A stretch of DNA of 64,000 bases from Bifidobacterium sp. (GCA_022649135.1 JALCNP010000003.1:62001-126000); one strand, 5' to 3'; counted from the first letter of the stretch, positions 35,746 through 46,126 are shown. Numbers and translations are program-made. Notes: generated from the sequence alone by a model not told the origin.

Positions 35746-37374
35746 ATGAGCAAGAGCAACATGATATGGAAAGTCGGTGGCATGGCATGCGCCCTGTCGT
35801 TGGCGTTGGCGGGCTGCGGCGGCAGCTCGTCGGGTGAGACGGGAAACGGCAAGCCCGTTGTCACCGTGCAGGTCGTCAAGGACGCCCGTGCGGAGAAAAT
35901 GGACAAGATGGCATGGACGAAAAGTCTGGAAAGCTCGTGCGGATGCTCCATAAAATGGCAGGAGGTGGCCAGCTCCTCGTGGGATCAGCAGAAGAAGGCC
36001 TCCCTCGCCGCCGGCGAGGTGGCCGACGTCACCATCAGCGGTTTCGGATCGGGGGATATGGGGCAGTACGGCAGCCTGTTCCTTGACCTTAAGCCGGAGC
36101 TGAAAAGCATGCCGAACCTTTCGAAGCTGTTCAAGACCGAACCGTACTCGCAGGTGATCTCTACCACCACCACGGGAAAGATACTCGGCGCTCCGACGGT
36201 CGATCGGCCGACCACGGCCCGGGCGAGCAACCACATGTTCATCAACAAGGCATGGCTGGACAAGCTGGGCCTGAAGGTTCCGACCACGTGGGACGAGCTC
36301 GAGACCGATCTCAAGGCGTTCAAGACCCAGGATCCAAACGGAAACGGCAAGGCCGACGAGATCCCCATGGACTTCAACTCGCCCGATACGTCCGGTTTCG
36401 GCCTGTTCCAGCCCAATGTTCTTCTCTCGAGCATGGGCATCGTCGTCCCGAACGGGCCTCTGGGCATGTACGTGGAGAACGGTAAGGTCAAAAACTATCT
36501 GACGGATACCCGCTACAAGACCCTCATCCAATACCTTCACCGGCTGTGGTCCGATGGTGTGATCTCTCCGGAGGCCTTCACCCACGACTGGTCCAAGTAC
36601 ACGGGTACGGCCAAGGGCAATGGAAGCACCGCGACCGTGGGATTCACGTGGATGTGGACCCCCTCCGACATTTTCGGTCCGAAGATCGCCGACCAGTACG
36701 TCACCATCCCCTCTCTCAAGCAGTCGGCCGGACAGAAGGACATGCCCGTATGGGCGTACAACGGCGATGATCTGGCGTACCAGGCCGACCGGATCGTCGT
36801 CTCCTCCAAAGTCAAGAACAAGACGGCAGCGCTTAAGCTCGTCGATGCGTTCTACAACCCGGACATCTCGGTCCAGGCTCGCTACGGCTCCTTCGGGACC
36901 GCGGTAAAGAAAATCGCCGTCAACAACTACAAGGTTCTCGATCCCCCCGCCGGGCACGACACTTCCGACTGGCAGTTCTACCAGTCTCTGTCCGACGGTG
37001 CCCCGGGGTGGATCAGCGACTCCATGAAGCTTGACCTCCCCTCCCTGCAGACCGAGGTCAAGGGAGTGGACAAGGTCTATGACAAGGATTACAAGAACGT
37101 CAATTTCAACAAGGACGTCCTGTACGCGAATATGCCCATGACCGAGGACCAGACCAACACCATGAACGCCAACAACACGGGAATCACCCAATATGCGATG
37201 AGCAAGTTCGCGACATGGGTGACCAAGGGCGGAGTGGACGGCGACTGGAACGGATATGTGTCGTATCTGAGAAAGAACAAGCTCGATGAGAACATCGGAA
37301 TCGAGCAGAAGGTATACAGCTCCTTCCAGAAGAACATGCACCTCATCGGTGTCAATCTCAATAGTTCGAATTGA
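35746..37374 (+). CDS. Sugar ABC transporter substrate-binding lipoprotein
   Basis: The signal peptide ends in a lipobox (LALAGCGG), so the mature protein is lipid-anchored. The 542-residue fold is the extended LplA/YtcQ-type family 1 binding protein, with MFINKAWLDKLGLKVPTTWDE and the calcium-site-like DPNGNGKADEIPM. It is the first gene of the locus, with AAGGAGGAG before ATG 35746. It partners the two LplB/LplC-type permeases further on. The ligand is probably an alpha-glucoside, judged from the GH13 and GH31 enzymes. Confidence 0.9.
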   Translation: MSKSNMIWKVGGMACALSLALAGCGGSSSGETGNGKPVVTVQVVKDARAEKMDKMAWTKSLESSCGCSIKWQEVASSSWDQQKKASLAAGEVADVTISGFGSGDMGQYGSLFLDLKPELKSMPNLSKLFKTEPYSQVISTTTTGKILGAPTVDRPTTARASNHMFINKAWLDKLGLKVPTTWDELETDLKAFKTQDPNGNGKADEIPMDFNSPDTSGFGLFQPNVLLSSMGIVVPNGPLGMYVENGKVKNYLTDTRYKTLIQYLHRLWSDGVISPEAFTHDWSKYTGTAKGNGSTATVGFTWMWTPSDIFGPKIADQYVTIPSLKQSAGQKDMPVWAYNGDDLAYQADRIVVSSKVKNKTAALKLVDAFYNPDISVQARYGSFGTAVKKIAVNNYKVLDPPAGHDTSDWQFYQSLSDGAPGWISDSMKLDLPSLQTEVKGVDKVYDKDYKNVNFNKDVLYANMPMTEDQTNTMNANNTGITQYAMSKFATWVTKGGVDGDWNGYVSYLRKNKLDENIGIEQKVYSSFQKNMHLIGVNLNSSN

Positions 37375-37403
37375 CGGTCCCTTCTCGCGCGAGCGAGGTG
37401 ATT

Positions 37404-37436
37404 CCGTCGGCCGCCACATCAGAGGGTGGCCGACGG
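37404..37436 (+). terminator. Intercistronic hairpin after the binding-protein gene
   Basis: CCGTCGGCC...CCAC pairs with GTGGCCGACGG, with a small bulge, 30 bases after the binding-protein stop. A second stem (CTCCCCGC with GCGGGGAG) follows. There is no T-run. Such hairpins often keep the binding-protein message more abundant than the downstream permease messages. Confidence 0.5.
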
Positions 37437-37572
37437 GTCTCCCCGCTTCCGCTCGCGTGTGGCGGGGAGTCGGCTTGGCTGACGGTGATCCGCCACACGC
37501 TGGAAGGCAATGCAGACATCTGCACAGAAGTCACGCGCTCCATGCGTGCATGAGAGAATGAGGCAACGAAAT

Positions 37573-39399
37573 ATGACAACCAGACAGCGTCACCATGTGT
37601 CGGATGACATCCACTCCAATGGCGCGGCGGTGAACCCATGGTGGGCCAATGCGGTCGTGTATCAGATCTATCCGCGGTCCTTTCAGGATAGTAACGGGGA
37701 CGGATACGGGGATGTGAAGGGCATCATCTCCCGACTGCCATATCTCGCCGATCTCGGAATCGATGCCATCTGGCTCAGTCCCGTCTATCGTTCTCCGCAG
37801 GACGACAACGGCTACGACATATCGGACTATCGCGACATCGATCCGCTCTTCGGAACGCTTAGCGACATGGATACGCTTATCGAACGCTCGCACGGTCTGG
37901 GAATCAAAGTCATCATGGACTTGGTAGTCAACCACACCTCCGATGAACACGCATGGTTTCAAGCATCTCGGGACGCTCACTCCCCCTATGCCGATTGGTA
38001 CTGGTGGAGGCCTGCGCGCGAGGGGTTCCATCCCGGGGAGCCAGGGGCCGAACCCAATCGCTGGGGGGCGACCTTCGGCGGATCCGCATGGCAATATGAT
38101 CCGCAGCGGGGGGAATACTACCTCCACACATTCTCCGTCAAGCAGCCGGATCTCAATTGGGAGAACCCGCATGTAAGACAAGCCGTCTACGACATGATGA
38201 ACTGGTGGATGGACCGCGGGGTCGACGGGTTCCGGATGGATGTCATCACGCTGATATCCAAACGTGTCGATGTCCGGGGAAGGCTTCCGGGAGAGGACTA
38301 CGGGCTTTTTTCCGACGGCCCCGTGGGCGAAGAGGGATATTCGAGTCCGTGGCCCTTCAGCATGGATGGACCCCGGCTCGATGAGTTCCTCAGGGAGATG
38401 CGTAGTGCGGTTTTCTCCCATCGCGATGGATACCTCACCGTCGGAGAGGGTCAGGGCATCTCGCCGGAACGCAACGAGACGATCACGGATCCCGCAAGCC
38501 GGGAGCTTGACATGCTCTTCCTCTTCGATCACATCGGAGCCGACCAGCACGGCACAAAGTGGACCATCACCGACCTGCACCTTCCCGATCTGAAAAGCGC
38601 CATGGACGAGCAGCAGCGGGCCGTTCGGAGCAAGGGGTGGGCCAGCCTCTACTTCAACAACCACGACCAGCCGCGATCGGTGTCGCGCTGGGGAGATACC
38701 TCGACACCCGAACTGCGGACAAGGTCCGCCAAGGCCCTGGCACTGCTGCTTCATCTTCACCGGGGCACGCCCTATGTGTACCAGGGGGAGGAGCTGGGCA
38801 TGACGAATGCGGGGTTCACCCGTCTGAGCCAGTACAGAGATCTCGAATCGATCAACGCCTTCCGGCAGCGCGTTCAGGAAGCGCATCTGCAAACCGCTGA
38901 GTCCATGATGGAGTCCCTTGCGAAGGTGAGCCGGGACAACTCCCGAACACCCATGCAGTGGGATGGAACACGCTTTGCCGGATTCATGGATGAGAACGCC
39001 GGAATCGAGCCGTGGATACAGGTGAACCCCAACAGCCCGTCCATCAACGCAGAGCGAGAGACGGAGGACCCCCATTCCGTTTTCAGCTTCTACCGAAGTC
39101 TCATCGCCCTGCGGCATACGGATGATGCCGTGTCCTGCGGTGAATTTGCCATGCTCGACATGGATGACGAATCCGTCTATTCGTTCACCAGGACGTTGGG
39201 GGAGCGGCGTCTTCTTGTCGTGGTGAACGTCTCATCCCATTCCAGCGACCTCCCTGTGCAGACGCGCGGGCTTCTTGCGAGGGAAGCCGATCCCGAGCGC
39301 GTCGTCATCGCCAACGAGAGCGCCGATGCCATAGTGGGGGAGATCGCCATGGGGCGCCTGTCTGCGTGGTCCGCGTTTGTCTATCAGATAGAGAAGTGA
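37573..39399 (+). CDS. GH13 alpha-glucosidase (oligo-1,6-glucosidase type)
   Basis: The 608-residue enzyme has all GH13 regions: DLVVNHTSDEH (I), the nucleophile Asp in GFRMDVITLI (II), Glu in LTVGEGQG (III) and NNHDQPR (IV). The Val after the region II Asp pattern and the QPDLNWENP segment are typical of GH13_31 alpha-glucosidases that cleave alpha-1,6 or short alpha-1,4 glucosides. There is no signal peptide, so it acts inside the cell on imported sugars. ATG 37573 has GAGGCAACGAAAT upstream; ATG 37558 is an alternative. Confidence 0.93.
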   Translation: MTTRQRHHVSDDIHSNGAAVNPWWANAVVYQIYPRSFQDSNGDGYGDVKGIISRLPYLADLGIDAIWLSPVYRSPQDDNGYDISDYRDIDPLFGTLSDMDTLIERSHGLGIKVIMDLVVNHTSDEHAWFQASRDAHSPYADWYWWRPAREGFHPGEPGAEPNRWGATFGGSAWQYDPQRGEYYLHTFSVKQPDLNWENPHVRQAVYDMMNWWMDRGVDGFRMDVITLISKRVDVRGRLPGEDYGLFSDGPVGEEGYSSPWPFSMDGPRLDEFLREMRSAVFSHRDGYLTVGEGQGISPERNETITDPASRELDMLFLFDHIGADQHGTKWTITDLHLPDLKSAMDEQQRAVRSKGWASLYFNNHDQPRSVSRWGDTSTPELRTRSAKALALLLHLHRGTPYVYQGEELGMTNAGFTRLSQYRDLESINAFRQRVQEAHLQTAESMMESLAKVSRDNSRTPMQWDGTRFAGFMDENAGIEPWIQVNPNSPSINAERETEDPHSVFSFYRSLIALRHTDDAVSCGEFAMLDMDDESVYSFTRTLGERRLLVVVNVSSHSSDLPVQTRGLLAREADPERVVIANESADAIVGEIAMGRLSAWSAFVYQIEK

Positions 39400-39409
39400 G
39401 GAAGAACCG

Positions 39410-40372
39410 ATGAATCTCAACAACAGCGATTCCACGGCGGTGGTCGTGGATAACATCGAGTCGCGGCGGCGTGCGCCGGTATATATCAGGCTTATCAACC
39501 ATTTTCGGTTGTATTGGCAGCTATGGGTTTTTGTGCTGCCCTCGATTTTTTTCATCGTTCTGTTCGCCTATGTGCCAATGTATGGAGTGCAGCTCGCCTT
39601 CAGGAACTATGACATCACCAAGGGCCTGACCGGTGGCGAATGGGTGGGATGGAAGTATTTCCAGCAGTTCTTCAATGATCCGATGTTCACCGAGATCATT
39701 ACGAACACGATACGGATCAGTCTGTGGACGTTGGTGATGGGATTCATCGTGCCGATCATTCTCGCCCTGCTCATCAATCAGATCAGCAGCTCCGCAGTCA
39801 AAGGCTTCGTCCAGACCATCACGTACATGCCCCATTTCATCTCGACGGTGGTGATGGTTTCCATCCTTCAGATATTTCTGGCGCCCGGCACCGGTCTGCT
39901 CGGAAGGTTCTTTGGCAAGACGAGCCTCATGGGCGATCCCCAGGCCTTTACGCCAATCTACTGGATATCCGAGGTCTGGCAGCATGCCGGGTGGAACTGC
40001 ATCATCTATCTGGCCGCCCTGTCGTCGGTGGATCTCGCCCTGTATGAGGCGGCGCGCATCGACGGCGCCGGACGACTCCAGCTCATCAGATACGTGGACA
40101 TACCCACGATCATGCCGACGGTCGGAGTGCTGCTGATCCTGAATATGGGTTCCGTGCTAGGGGTGGGATTCGAGAAGGTGTGGCTGATGCAGAACACTCT
40201 GAACGTCACCGCGTCGGAAGTCATCGCCACCTACACCTACCGCATCGGAATTCTGGACAATCAATTCTCCTATTCCACGGCAATCGGACTGTTCAATTCC
40301 GTGGTCAACTTCTTCTTCCTGATAATTGCCAACGCCGTCGCCAAACGGGTCAGCAACACGAGCATCTTCTAG
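39410..40372 (+). CDS. ABC sugar permease, LplB type
   Basis: The 320-residue protein has six membrane helices and the cytoplasmic EAA loop (EAARIDGAGRLQLIRYVDIP) that contacts the ATPase. The N-terminal FAYVPMYGVQLAFRNYD is typical of LplB/YteP permeases. It begins 10 bases after the GH13 gene, with GAGGAAGAACC as ribosome-binding site. It forms a heterodimer with the next gene product. No ATPase gene is present in the locus. Confidence 0.92.
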   Translation: MNLNNSDSTAVVVDNIESRRRAPVYIRLINHFRLYWQLWVFVLPSIFFIVLFAYVPMYGVQLAFRNYDITKGLTGGEWVGWKYFQQFFNDPMFTEIITNTIRISLWTLVMGFIVPIILALLINQISSSAVKGFVQTITYMPHFISTVVMVSILQIFLAPGTGLLGRFFGKTSLMGDPQAFTPIYWISEVWQHAGWNCIIYLAALSSVDLALYEAARIDGAGRLQLIRYVDIPTIMPTVGVLLILNMGSVLGVGFEKVWLMQNTLNVTASEVIATYTYRIGILDNQFSYSTAIGLFNSVVNFFFLIIANAVAKRVSNTSIF

Positions 40373-40386
40373 GAAAGCGCAGAGAA

Positions 40387-41358
40387 ATGTCATCAATTAA
40401 CCACAATGCCTCCGGCGAATTCGCCAATGCAGGGATCACGGCACCCGGCGACGTCCCCTTCAACAGGCATGCCGGCCAGAAGAAAACCGTCACCGAGTGG
40501 GTCGTCGACATTATTATCGGACTGATCATCGTGGCGATAGTTCTCGTGATCCTTTATCCCCTGTGGTTCATCGTCATCGCCTCATTCTCCGATCCCACCG
40601 CGGTGGCTACGGGAAAGGTGATGCTCGTGCCCAAAGGGATCGAATTCGCCGGATATCAGAAGATACTGAGCGACAGCAGAATCTGGGTCGGCTATCGGAA
40701 CACCGTCGTATACACCGTGCTGGGAACGATCGTCAATCTGATGGTGACCATCCCCTCCGCATTCGCACTGTCACGCCGCGAGTTCAAGCCGCGGCGAATC
40801 ATCATGTTTCTTTTCACCTTCACCATGTTTTTCAGCGGCGGACTGATTCCCAGCTATCTTCTCATGAAGCAGCTCGGTCTGCTCAACAGCATGTGGGTGT
40901 TCATCCTTCCCGGGGCGTTCGGCGTCTTTAACATGATCATCGCCCGATCCTTCTTCGAATCCTCAATTCCGGAGGAGCTGCGCGACTCCGCCAGAGTCGA
41001 CGGGGTCTCGTATTTCGGGTTCTTCTTCAAAATCGTGCTGCCCCTGTCCAGCGCCATCATCGCCGTCATCGGGCTCTACTGCTTCGTGGGCCATTGGAAC
41101 GACTATTTCACTGGATTGATTTACATCCGTAATCAGGACCAGCAGCCTCTGCAGAACATACTTCAGATGATCCTTCTCGCCAACCAGGCCACGAATGGCT
41201 CCAACACGGCGAGCATGAGCGCGCTGCAGGCGCAGAACTTCGCCGACCAGATCAAATTCGGCATCATCATCGTCTCGACGCTTCCGCTGCTCGTCATCTA
41301 TCCGTTCCTGCAGAAGTACTTCAACAAGGGCGTGATGATCGGAGCCGTCAAGGGATGA
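40387..41358 (+). CDS. ABC sugar permease, LplC type
   Basis: The 323-residue product has a hydrophilic N-terminus of about 40 residues and then six helices, starting IIIGLIIVAIVLVILYPLWF. The EAA-like loop reads EELRDSARVDGVSYFGFFFK. The pairing with the LplB-type gene 14 bases upstream is standard. ATG 40387 is preceded by GGAAAGCGCAGAGA. Confidence 0.92.
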   Translation: MSSINHNASGEFANAGITAPGDVPFNRHAGQKKTVTEWVVDIIIGLIIVAIVLVILYPLWFIVIASFSDPTAVATGKVMLVPKGIEFAGYQKILSDSRIWVGYRNTVVYTVLGTIVNLMVTIPSAFALSRREFKPRRIIMFLFTFTMFFSGGLIPSYLLMKQLGLLNSMWVFILPGAFGVFNMIIARSFFESSIPEELRDSARVDGVSYFGFFFKIVLPLSSAIIAVIGLYCFVGHWNDYFTGLIYIRNQDQQPLQNILQMILLANQATNGSNTASMSALQAQNFADQIKFGIIIVSTLPLLVIYPFLQKYFNKGVMIGAVKG

Positions 41359-41390
41359 CACTTGACCACCTGACAAGAAAGTGAAGATTG

Positions 41391-43883
41391 ATGTCGAGTT
41401 CCATACCCACGCAGCGATGCCGCCACACCGTCGCCGGATTCCATCCCCTCATGGCAGAGGGGGCCGTCATTCAGGGCGAGCACTGGCGCATCGGTGTTCT
41501 TACCGAATCGATGATACGAATGGAGTGGTCCCCGGACGGAGGATTCGAAGACCGTTGCAGCCAGATGGCCATCAACAGGTCCTTTGTGCCTCCGTCCGAC
41601 ATCTCCATGACGGTGCAGCGGAACAACGGCACCCTGATCGTGGATACGCCCGCCCTTCGCCTGAGCTATGACTGTGGTCCCTTCACCAAGGAAGGGCTGT
41701 CGATCGCGGTGAAGGGAATGGACGGTTTCACGGGAACATGGCATTACGGTGACGCACAGCGGGGCAACCTGGGGGGCACGGCCCGAACTTTGGATGGCGC
41801 GGATGGCCCGATCCCGGTGGGGGACGGGCTGGCGTCCCGCGACGGATGGGCCGTGCTCGACGACTCTCGGACGAACGTCATGGTTCCCGACGGTCATGTC
41901 TCGGATCGAACCGTGACGGGAGCCATGCGCATGCAGGCCCGCCCAGAGGGAAGGATGGACCTGTACTTCTTTGGCTACGGTCACAGATACAACGATGCGG
42001 TCAGGGACTTCTATCGTTTGTCCGGCCCCGCCCCTCTTCTTCCTCGGTTCGCATTGGGAAACTGGTGGAGTCGCTACCATCCGTACAGCGCGGATGAATA
42101 TATTCGTCTCATGGACAGATTCCGTGCCGAGGGGATACCGTTTACCACATCCGTCCTGGATATGGACTGGCATCTCACCCGTGTGAATCCGCGCTATGGG
42201 TCCGGATGGACCGGATACACGTGGAACACGGATCTCTTCCCCGACCCCGCGAAGTTTCTCTCCGATCTGCATGACAGGGGAATGCGGGTGACTCTCAACG
42301 TCCATCCTCGCGACGGCGTACGCGCTTATGAAAAGCCATACGGCACGATGGCCCGAGCCATGGGCATCGACCCCGCGAGCGGCGAGGCGATCGAATTCGA
42401 CATGACCGACCCCGCATTCGTCGTCGCCTACTTCGACATGCACCATGATCTGGAACGCCAGGGTGTGGATTTCTGGTGGATCGACTGGCAGCAGGGCGGA
42501 ATCACCAAGCAGGCCGGGCTCGATCCCCTGTGGATGCTCAACCGTCTCCATTTCCTCGACTCCGCCCGAAGGGGCCGGTGGCCGCTGACCTTCTCCCGGT
42601 ATGCGGGTCCCGGTTCGCACCGCTACCCCGTGGGCTTCTCCGGGGACACGGTGGTGAGCTGGCGATCGCTTCGCTTCCAGCCCCATTTCACCGCCATGGC
42701 CTCGAACATCGGGTACGGCTGGTGGAGCCATGACATCGGAGGCCACATGGAGGGAGTGCGTGACGAGGAGCTCGAGGCACGATGGTACCAGCTTGGTGCA
42801 TTCAGCCCGATCAACCGTCTGCACTCCACCGCGTCGGCCTTCAACGGCAAGGAGCCGTGGAATTTCCACGAGCCCATACGTTCCGCGATGATCCGTGCCC
42901 TGCGTCTGCGGCAATCGCTCATCCCCTACCTGTACACGATGAACTGGAGGAATGCCCGGGACGGAGACGAGCTGATCAGTCCCATGTACTGGTTGCATCC
43001 TGATGTTGCGGCGGCATATGAGGTTCCCGACGAATATCGTTTCGGCTCTCAGCTGGTTGTCGCACCCGTCGTCGAACCGATTGACAGACGGCTCCTGCGA
43101 GCCAAAACCAAGGTCTGGCTGCCGCAGGGCGTCTGGTTCGATTTCTTCAGCGGTCGACGGTACGTGGCGGATCGTCCTCAGGGAGTGCGATTCCTCACAT
43201 GGAGTACCATCGAGAGGATCCCGGCGTTCGCTCCTGCGGGTGGAATCGTGCCCCTTCAGGATGATGACCACGATAACCGTGTCGGCAATCCCTCATCGCT
43301 CAGTGTGGTTGTGTTCCCGGGCGCAGACGGCGAATTCTCGCTGCGTGAGGATGATGGACGATACGCGGACAATGCGGACCTATGTTCGATGCATGTGGCT
43401 GACACGTCCCTTCGTTTCGATTCGTCGGCCGCTACTGTGACCATCGGAAAAGCGAGGGGTGACGCCCACGTGGTTCCCCGAGAGCGGCATTGGACGGTGA
43501 TCTTACGGGGGGTGTCGCCGTGCCCGGTGCGCGTGGACGGTTCGCCGTGCAGCACGGTGTCCTATGATTCGTCGTCGCTGAGCATGTCGGTGGACATCGG
43601 CCCGACCCCCACATCGCGCGATGTCGTCGTGACTTTTCCCGAAGGTCTTCACATGGCGGATGATTCCGTGGAACAGGATCTGTTCGACGTGTGCATGGAC
43701 GCCCAGATCGCTTATCCCCTCAAGGATGATGCGTATCGGCTTGTGCGTGAGCGTGGCATCAAGGCTCTGCCCGAGCTGCGGACCCTGGCGTACGAGGAGA
43801 AGGACGACCGGGGCGCCGTCATCCGTCACTCCCTGCCCTCCGGGATCCTTTCCGCGTTCGAGGAGATACTGCTGCGCGTATGA
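41391..43883 (+). CDS. GH31 alpha-glucosidase/alpha-xylosidase-type glycosidase
   Basis: The 830-residue enzyme has the GH31 architecture: an N-terminal beta-sandwich, then a barrel with the nucleophile Asp in FWWIDWQQG and the acid/base Asp in GFSGDTVVSWRSLRFQP, then C-terminal beta domains. Specificity could be alpha-1,4/1,6-glucosides or isoprimeverose-like alpha-xylosides; clustering with GH13 favours glucosides. There is no signal peptide. An extra TTG codon directly before ATG 41391 is possible. Confidence 0.9.
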   Translation: MSSSIPTQRCRHTVAGFHPLMAEGAVIQGEHWRIGVLTESMIRMEWSPDGGFEDRCSQMAINRSFVPPSDISMTVQRNNGTLIVDTPALRLSYDCGPFTKEGLSIAVKGMDGFTGTWHYGDAQRGNLGGTARTLDGADGPIPVGDGLASRDGWAVLDDSRTNVMVPDGHVSDRTVTGAMRMQARPEGRMDLYFFGYGHRYNDAVRDFYRLSGPAPLLPRFALGNWWSRYHPYSADEYIRLMDRFRAEGIPFTTSVLDMDWHLTRVNPRYGSGWTGYTWNTDLFPDPAKFLSDLHDRGMRVTLNVHPRDGVRAYEKPYGTMARAMGIDPASGEAIEFDMTDPAFVVAYFDMHHDLERQGVDFWWIDWQQGGITKQAGLDPLWMLNRLHFLDSARRGRWPLTFSRYAGPGSHRYPVGFSGDTVVSWRSLRFQPHFTAMASNIGYGWWSHDIGGHMEGVRDEELEARWYQLGAFSPINRLHSTASAFNGKEPWNFHEPIRSAMIRALRLRQSLIPYLYTMNWRNARDGDELISPMYWLHPDVAAAYEVPDEYRFGSQLVVAPVVEPIDRRLLRAKTKVWLPQGVWFDFFSGRRYVADRPQGVRFLTWSTIERIPAFAPAGGIVPLQDDDHDNRVGNPSSLSVVVFPGADGEFSLREDDGRYADNADLCSMHVADTSLRFDSSAATVTIGKARGDAHVVPRERHWTVILRGVSPCPVRVDGSPCSTVSYDSSSLSMSVDIGPTPTSRDVVVTFPEGLHMADDSVEQDLFDVCMDAQIAYPLKDDAYRLVRERGIKALPELRTLAYEEKDDRGAVIRHSLPSGILSAFEEILLRV

Positions 43884-43945
43884 CCGTGGGGCGGTGATGA
43901 TGCGTCGACCATGCGATGCCCTAAGGCAGGAAGGAAAGGATTGCG

Positions 43946-44629
43946 TTGAAAAGGGTTGCGACGGGCTACGAGTTCCTGGCCCGGATTCTCATGATGATCG
44001 TCGTGGTGCATATAGCGGGAATCGTCCATACTCTTCTGGGGCTCGTCGCCGGCGGTTTCTTCCCTTCGATCGCCGCAGGATACTGCACATATCGCACCTG
44101 GATACAGGGTGTGGAGGACCGGTCGTGGACGGTTCGGCACACATGGGTGGTGTTCCACCGTTCATGGAAGTCGGAGCTGGTTTCGGCCAACGCCTTCGGA
44201 TATCCTCAGCTCGCGGTGGGGATGCTGCTGGTGTGGGAGTATTGGTTTGTGCAGGCAAACGATCTGGGGGGCGCGGGAGTCGCCTTGTCGGGCGCGCTGG
44301 TGGTGATCTGCTGCATATACGGTCTGTTCATGCTCATGAGTTGGGCGATGAGGGCGAATTTCAGGGAGAAACCTCTGTGGATAGTTCGCACCACGCTGTC
44401 CCTGGTCGTTGCGCGGCCGTTGTGCTCGCTCATGGTTCTGCTGATGTTCATCCTCATCTCTTGGGGGTATTACCGCTGGTCGGGTCTCATGGCTGCCTTC
44501 GGTCTGTCTCTGCCGGCGTTCGCCACCATGATGTCGATGTATTCCTGGGCCCGCATCCCGGGAATGGACATCCATGACATCGAGCCGACGAAGCGCGATC
44601 TGGAACGCAGGCGGCATCCGCGTGGATGA
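43946..44629 (+). CDS. YesL-family (DUF624) membrane protein
   Basis: The 227-residue product has about five hydrophobic segments and matches the YesL/DUF624 family (HTLLGLVAGGFFPSIAAGYCTYR). These proteins are regularly encoded beside LplB/LplC-type sugar ABC systems, as here, but their role is not known. The start is TTG 43946 after AGGAAAGGATTGCG. It ends the alpha-glucoside locus. Confidence 0.8.
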   Translation: MKRVATGYEFLARILMMIVVVHIAGIVHTLLGLVAGGFFPSIAAGYCTYRTWIQGVEDRSWTVRHTWVVFHRSWKSELVSANAFGYPQLAVGMLLVWEYWFVQANDLGGAGVALSGALVVICCIYGLFMLMSWAMRANFREKPLWIVRTTLSLVVARPLCSLMVLLMFILISWGYYRWSGLMAAFGLSLPAFATMMSMYSWARIPGMDIHDIEPTKRDLERRRHPRG

Positions 44630-44637
44630 CGGTGCCG

Positions 44638-45939
44638 TTACCGTCCCAGTATCCGCGGTATATACCTTTGCATGAGAAAGGCCCCGACCAGCCCGCAGCA
44701 TCCGATGAGCACCGCCGCCGCAGGAAGACCCGCCAGCGCCGTCATCCCGGAGATGGCGAGCGGTCCGATGGCCGAACCGGAATCCGTGGCCATCCGCCAG
44801 CCCGAGAGGAAGCCGGGCATGTCGCCGGGCGCGTAGCGTGAGGCGAGATCGGCGCCCAGTGTCATGACGATTCCGCTACCCAGACCGTTGGCGATGGAGA
44901 TGAGAATCGCGACGCCTATATACCCCCATTCGGCGGTGGCCAGGGGCATGATCAGATGTCCGACGCTGATTCCGATCAGCACGGGCACTGCGGCCCACCG
45001 TCTTCCGAATCGGTCCATGATCTGGCCGGATGTATAGAACAGCGATAGGTCGACGGCTCCGGCGATGCCCATGATGAGGGCGATGTGCGATGCCGAGATG
45101 TTCAGCTGCACGCCCCACAGAGGCAGAATGACCTGCCGAGAGGCTCGCATGAGCTGCAGGATGCCCGCCGCGGCCCCCAGCCTGATGAGGATGGGGAAAT
45201 AGGTGACGATGGGCAGGCGGTGCCGTGATCCCTCCGCAATACGCGCTGACGAGTTCGCGGGGGTGCTGGTGACGGTCTGCCGAGTGCCATGCGAATCCGA
45301 TTTCTGCTGCCGTGATTCCTCGTTCGCCCGGTTCGCGGCAAGCACCTGTTCGGGGTCGGGCATCATCTGCAGCGCGATGAGCACCGCCACGCAGGCGATG
45401 ACGTGGATCCAATACACCGTGTGCGAGCCGGCGAGGGCGATGACCGGGGAGGCGATGAAGGGACCGACGAAATAGCCGATTCTCGAGGTTCCTCCCAGCA
45501 GCGACATGGCCCTGGCACGATACCACGAGGGCGTCCATGTGGTGAGGAACGCCTGTCGCGCAAGGTTGAACGTGGCCGAGGCGATGCCGATCATCAGCAC
45601 TCCGGCGGCAAGTACCACGAGATTCGGCGCGCGCCAGCACACTATGGCCGAGACGATGGCGATGATCGCCGCCGCGCGCATGGCGAAGGTCTCTCCCCAT
45701 TTCGCAACCACGAAGCCGCTGGGAAGATCTCCGATCACCACGCCGATCATCAGCAGGCCGGAGATGATTCCGGCGGCGGCGATGCTCGCGCCCAGCGACC
45801 TGGCCGTAAGCGGCACTACGGGAATCAGGGCTCCCTCTCCGGTGGCGAAGAGTATCGCGGGGAGATATACCGGCACGAACAGGTGTCGTAGAAAGTCGGT
45901 CTCGTTGCTGTCGGGTTTCTGTTGGGTATCCTGCGTCAC
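44638..45939 (-). CDS. MFS transporter, DHA1-like
   Basis: The 433-residue product has 12 hydrophobic helices, with loop 2-3 motif LPSGFVVAKWGETFAMR and a long polar central loop (about residues 200-245). I cannot name the substrate. It is convergent with the YesL gene (8 bases apart) and not obviously part of either neighbouring sugar locus. Confidence 0.75.
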   Translation of the reverse strand: MTQDTQQKPDSNETDFLRHLFVPVYLPAILFATGEGALIPVVPLTARSLGASIAAAGIISGLLMIGVVIGDLPSGFVVAKWGETFAMRAAAIIAIVSAIVCWRAPNLVVLAAGVLMIGIASATFNLARQAFLTTWTPSWYRARAMSLLGGTSRIGYFVGPFIASPVIALAGSHTVYWIHVIACVAVLIALQMMPDPEQVLAANRANEESRQQKSDSHGTRQTVTSTPANSSARIAEGSRHRLPIVTYFPILIRLGAAAGILQLMRASRQVILPLWGVQLNISASHIALIMGIAGAVDLSLFYTSGQIMDRFGRRWAAVPVLIGISVGHLIMPLATAEWGYIGVAILISIANGLGSGIVMTLGADLASRYAPGDMPGFLSGWRMATDSGSAIGPLAISGMTALAGLPAAAVLIGCCGLVGAFLMQRYIPRILGR

Positions 45940-46126
45940 TCGCTGTCCTCTTTCCGTTGTGCCGTCGCCCTTCGCTCATGCGGGTGCTGTCATCGTCGCG
46001 GTGCTCGATAACCGCGGTTCGTCACGGCGACGTATGTCTTAGGTCGCCTTATGCTGTCACGGCAAGATTACTGCGATGAACGAGGAATGGAAGCAGGTGG
46101 TTGAAATATGGAATCGGTCCGATCCG

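Noticed and set aside
35728..37419. Minus-strand open frame of 563 codons opposite the binding protein
   Set aside because: The plus strand encodes an obvious lipoprotein with a ribosome-binding site; the antisense frame has no motif.
41298..43271. Minus-strand open frame of 657 codons
   Set aside because: Antisense to the GH31 enzyme, whose active-site motifs are on the plus strand.
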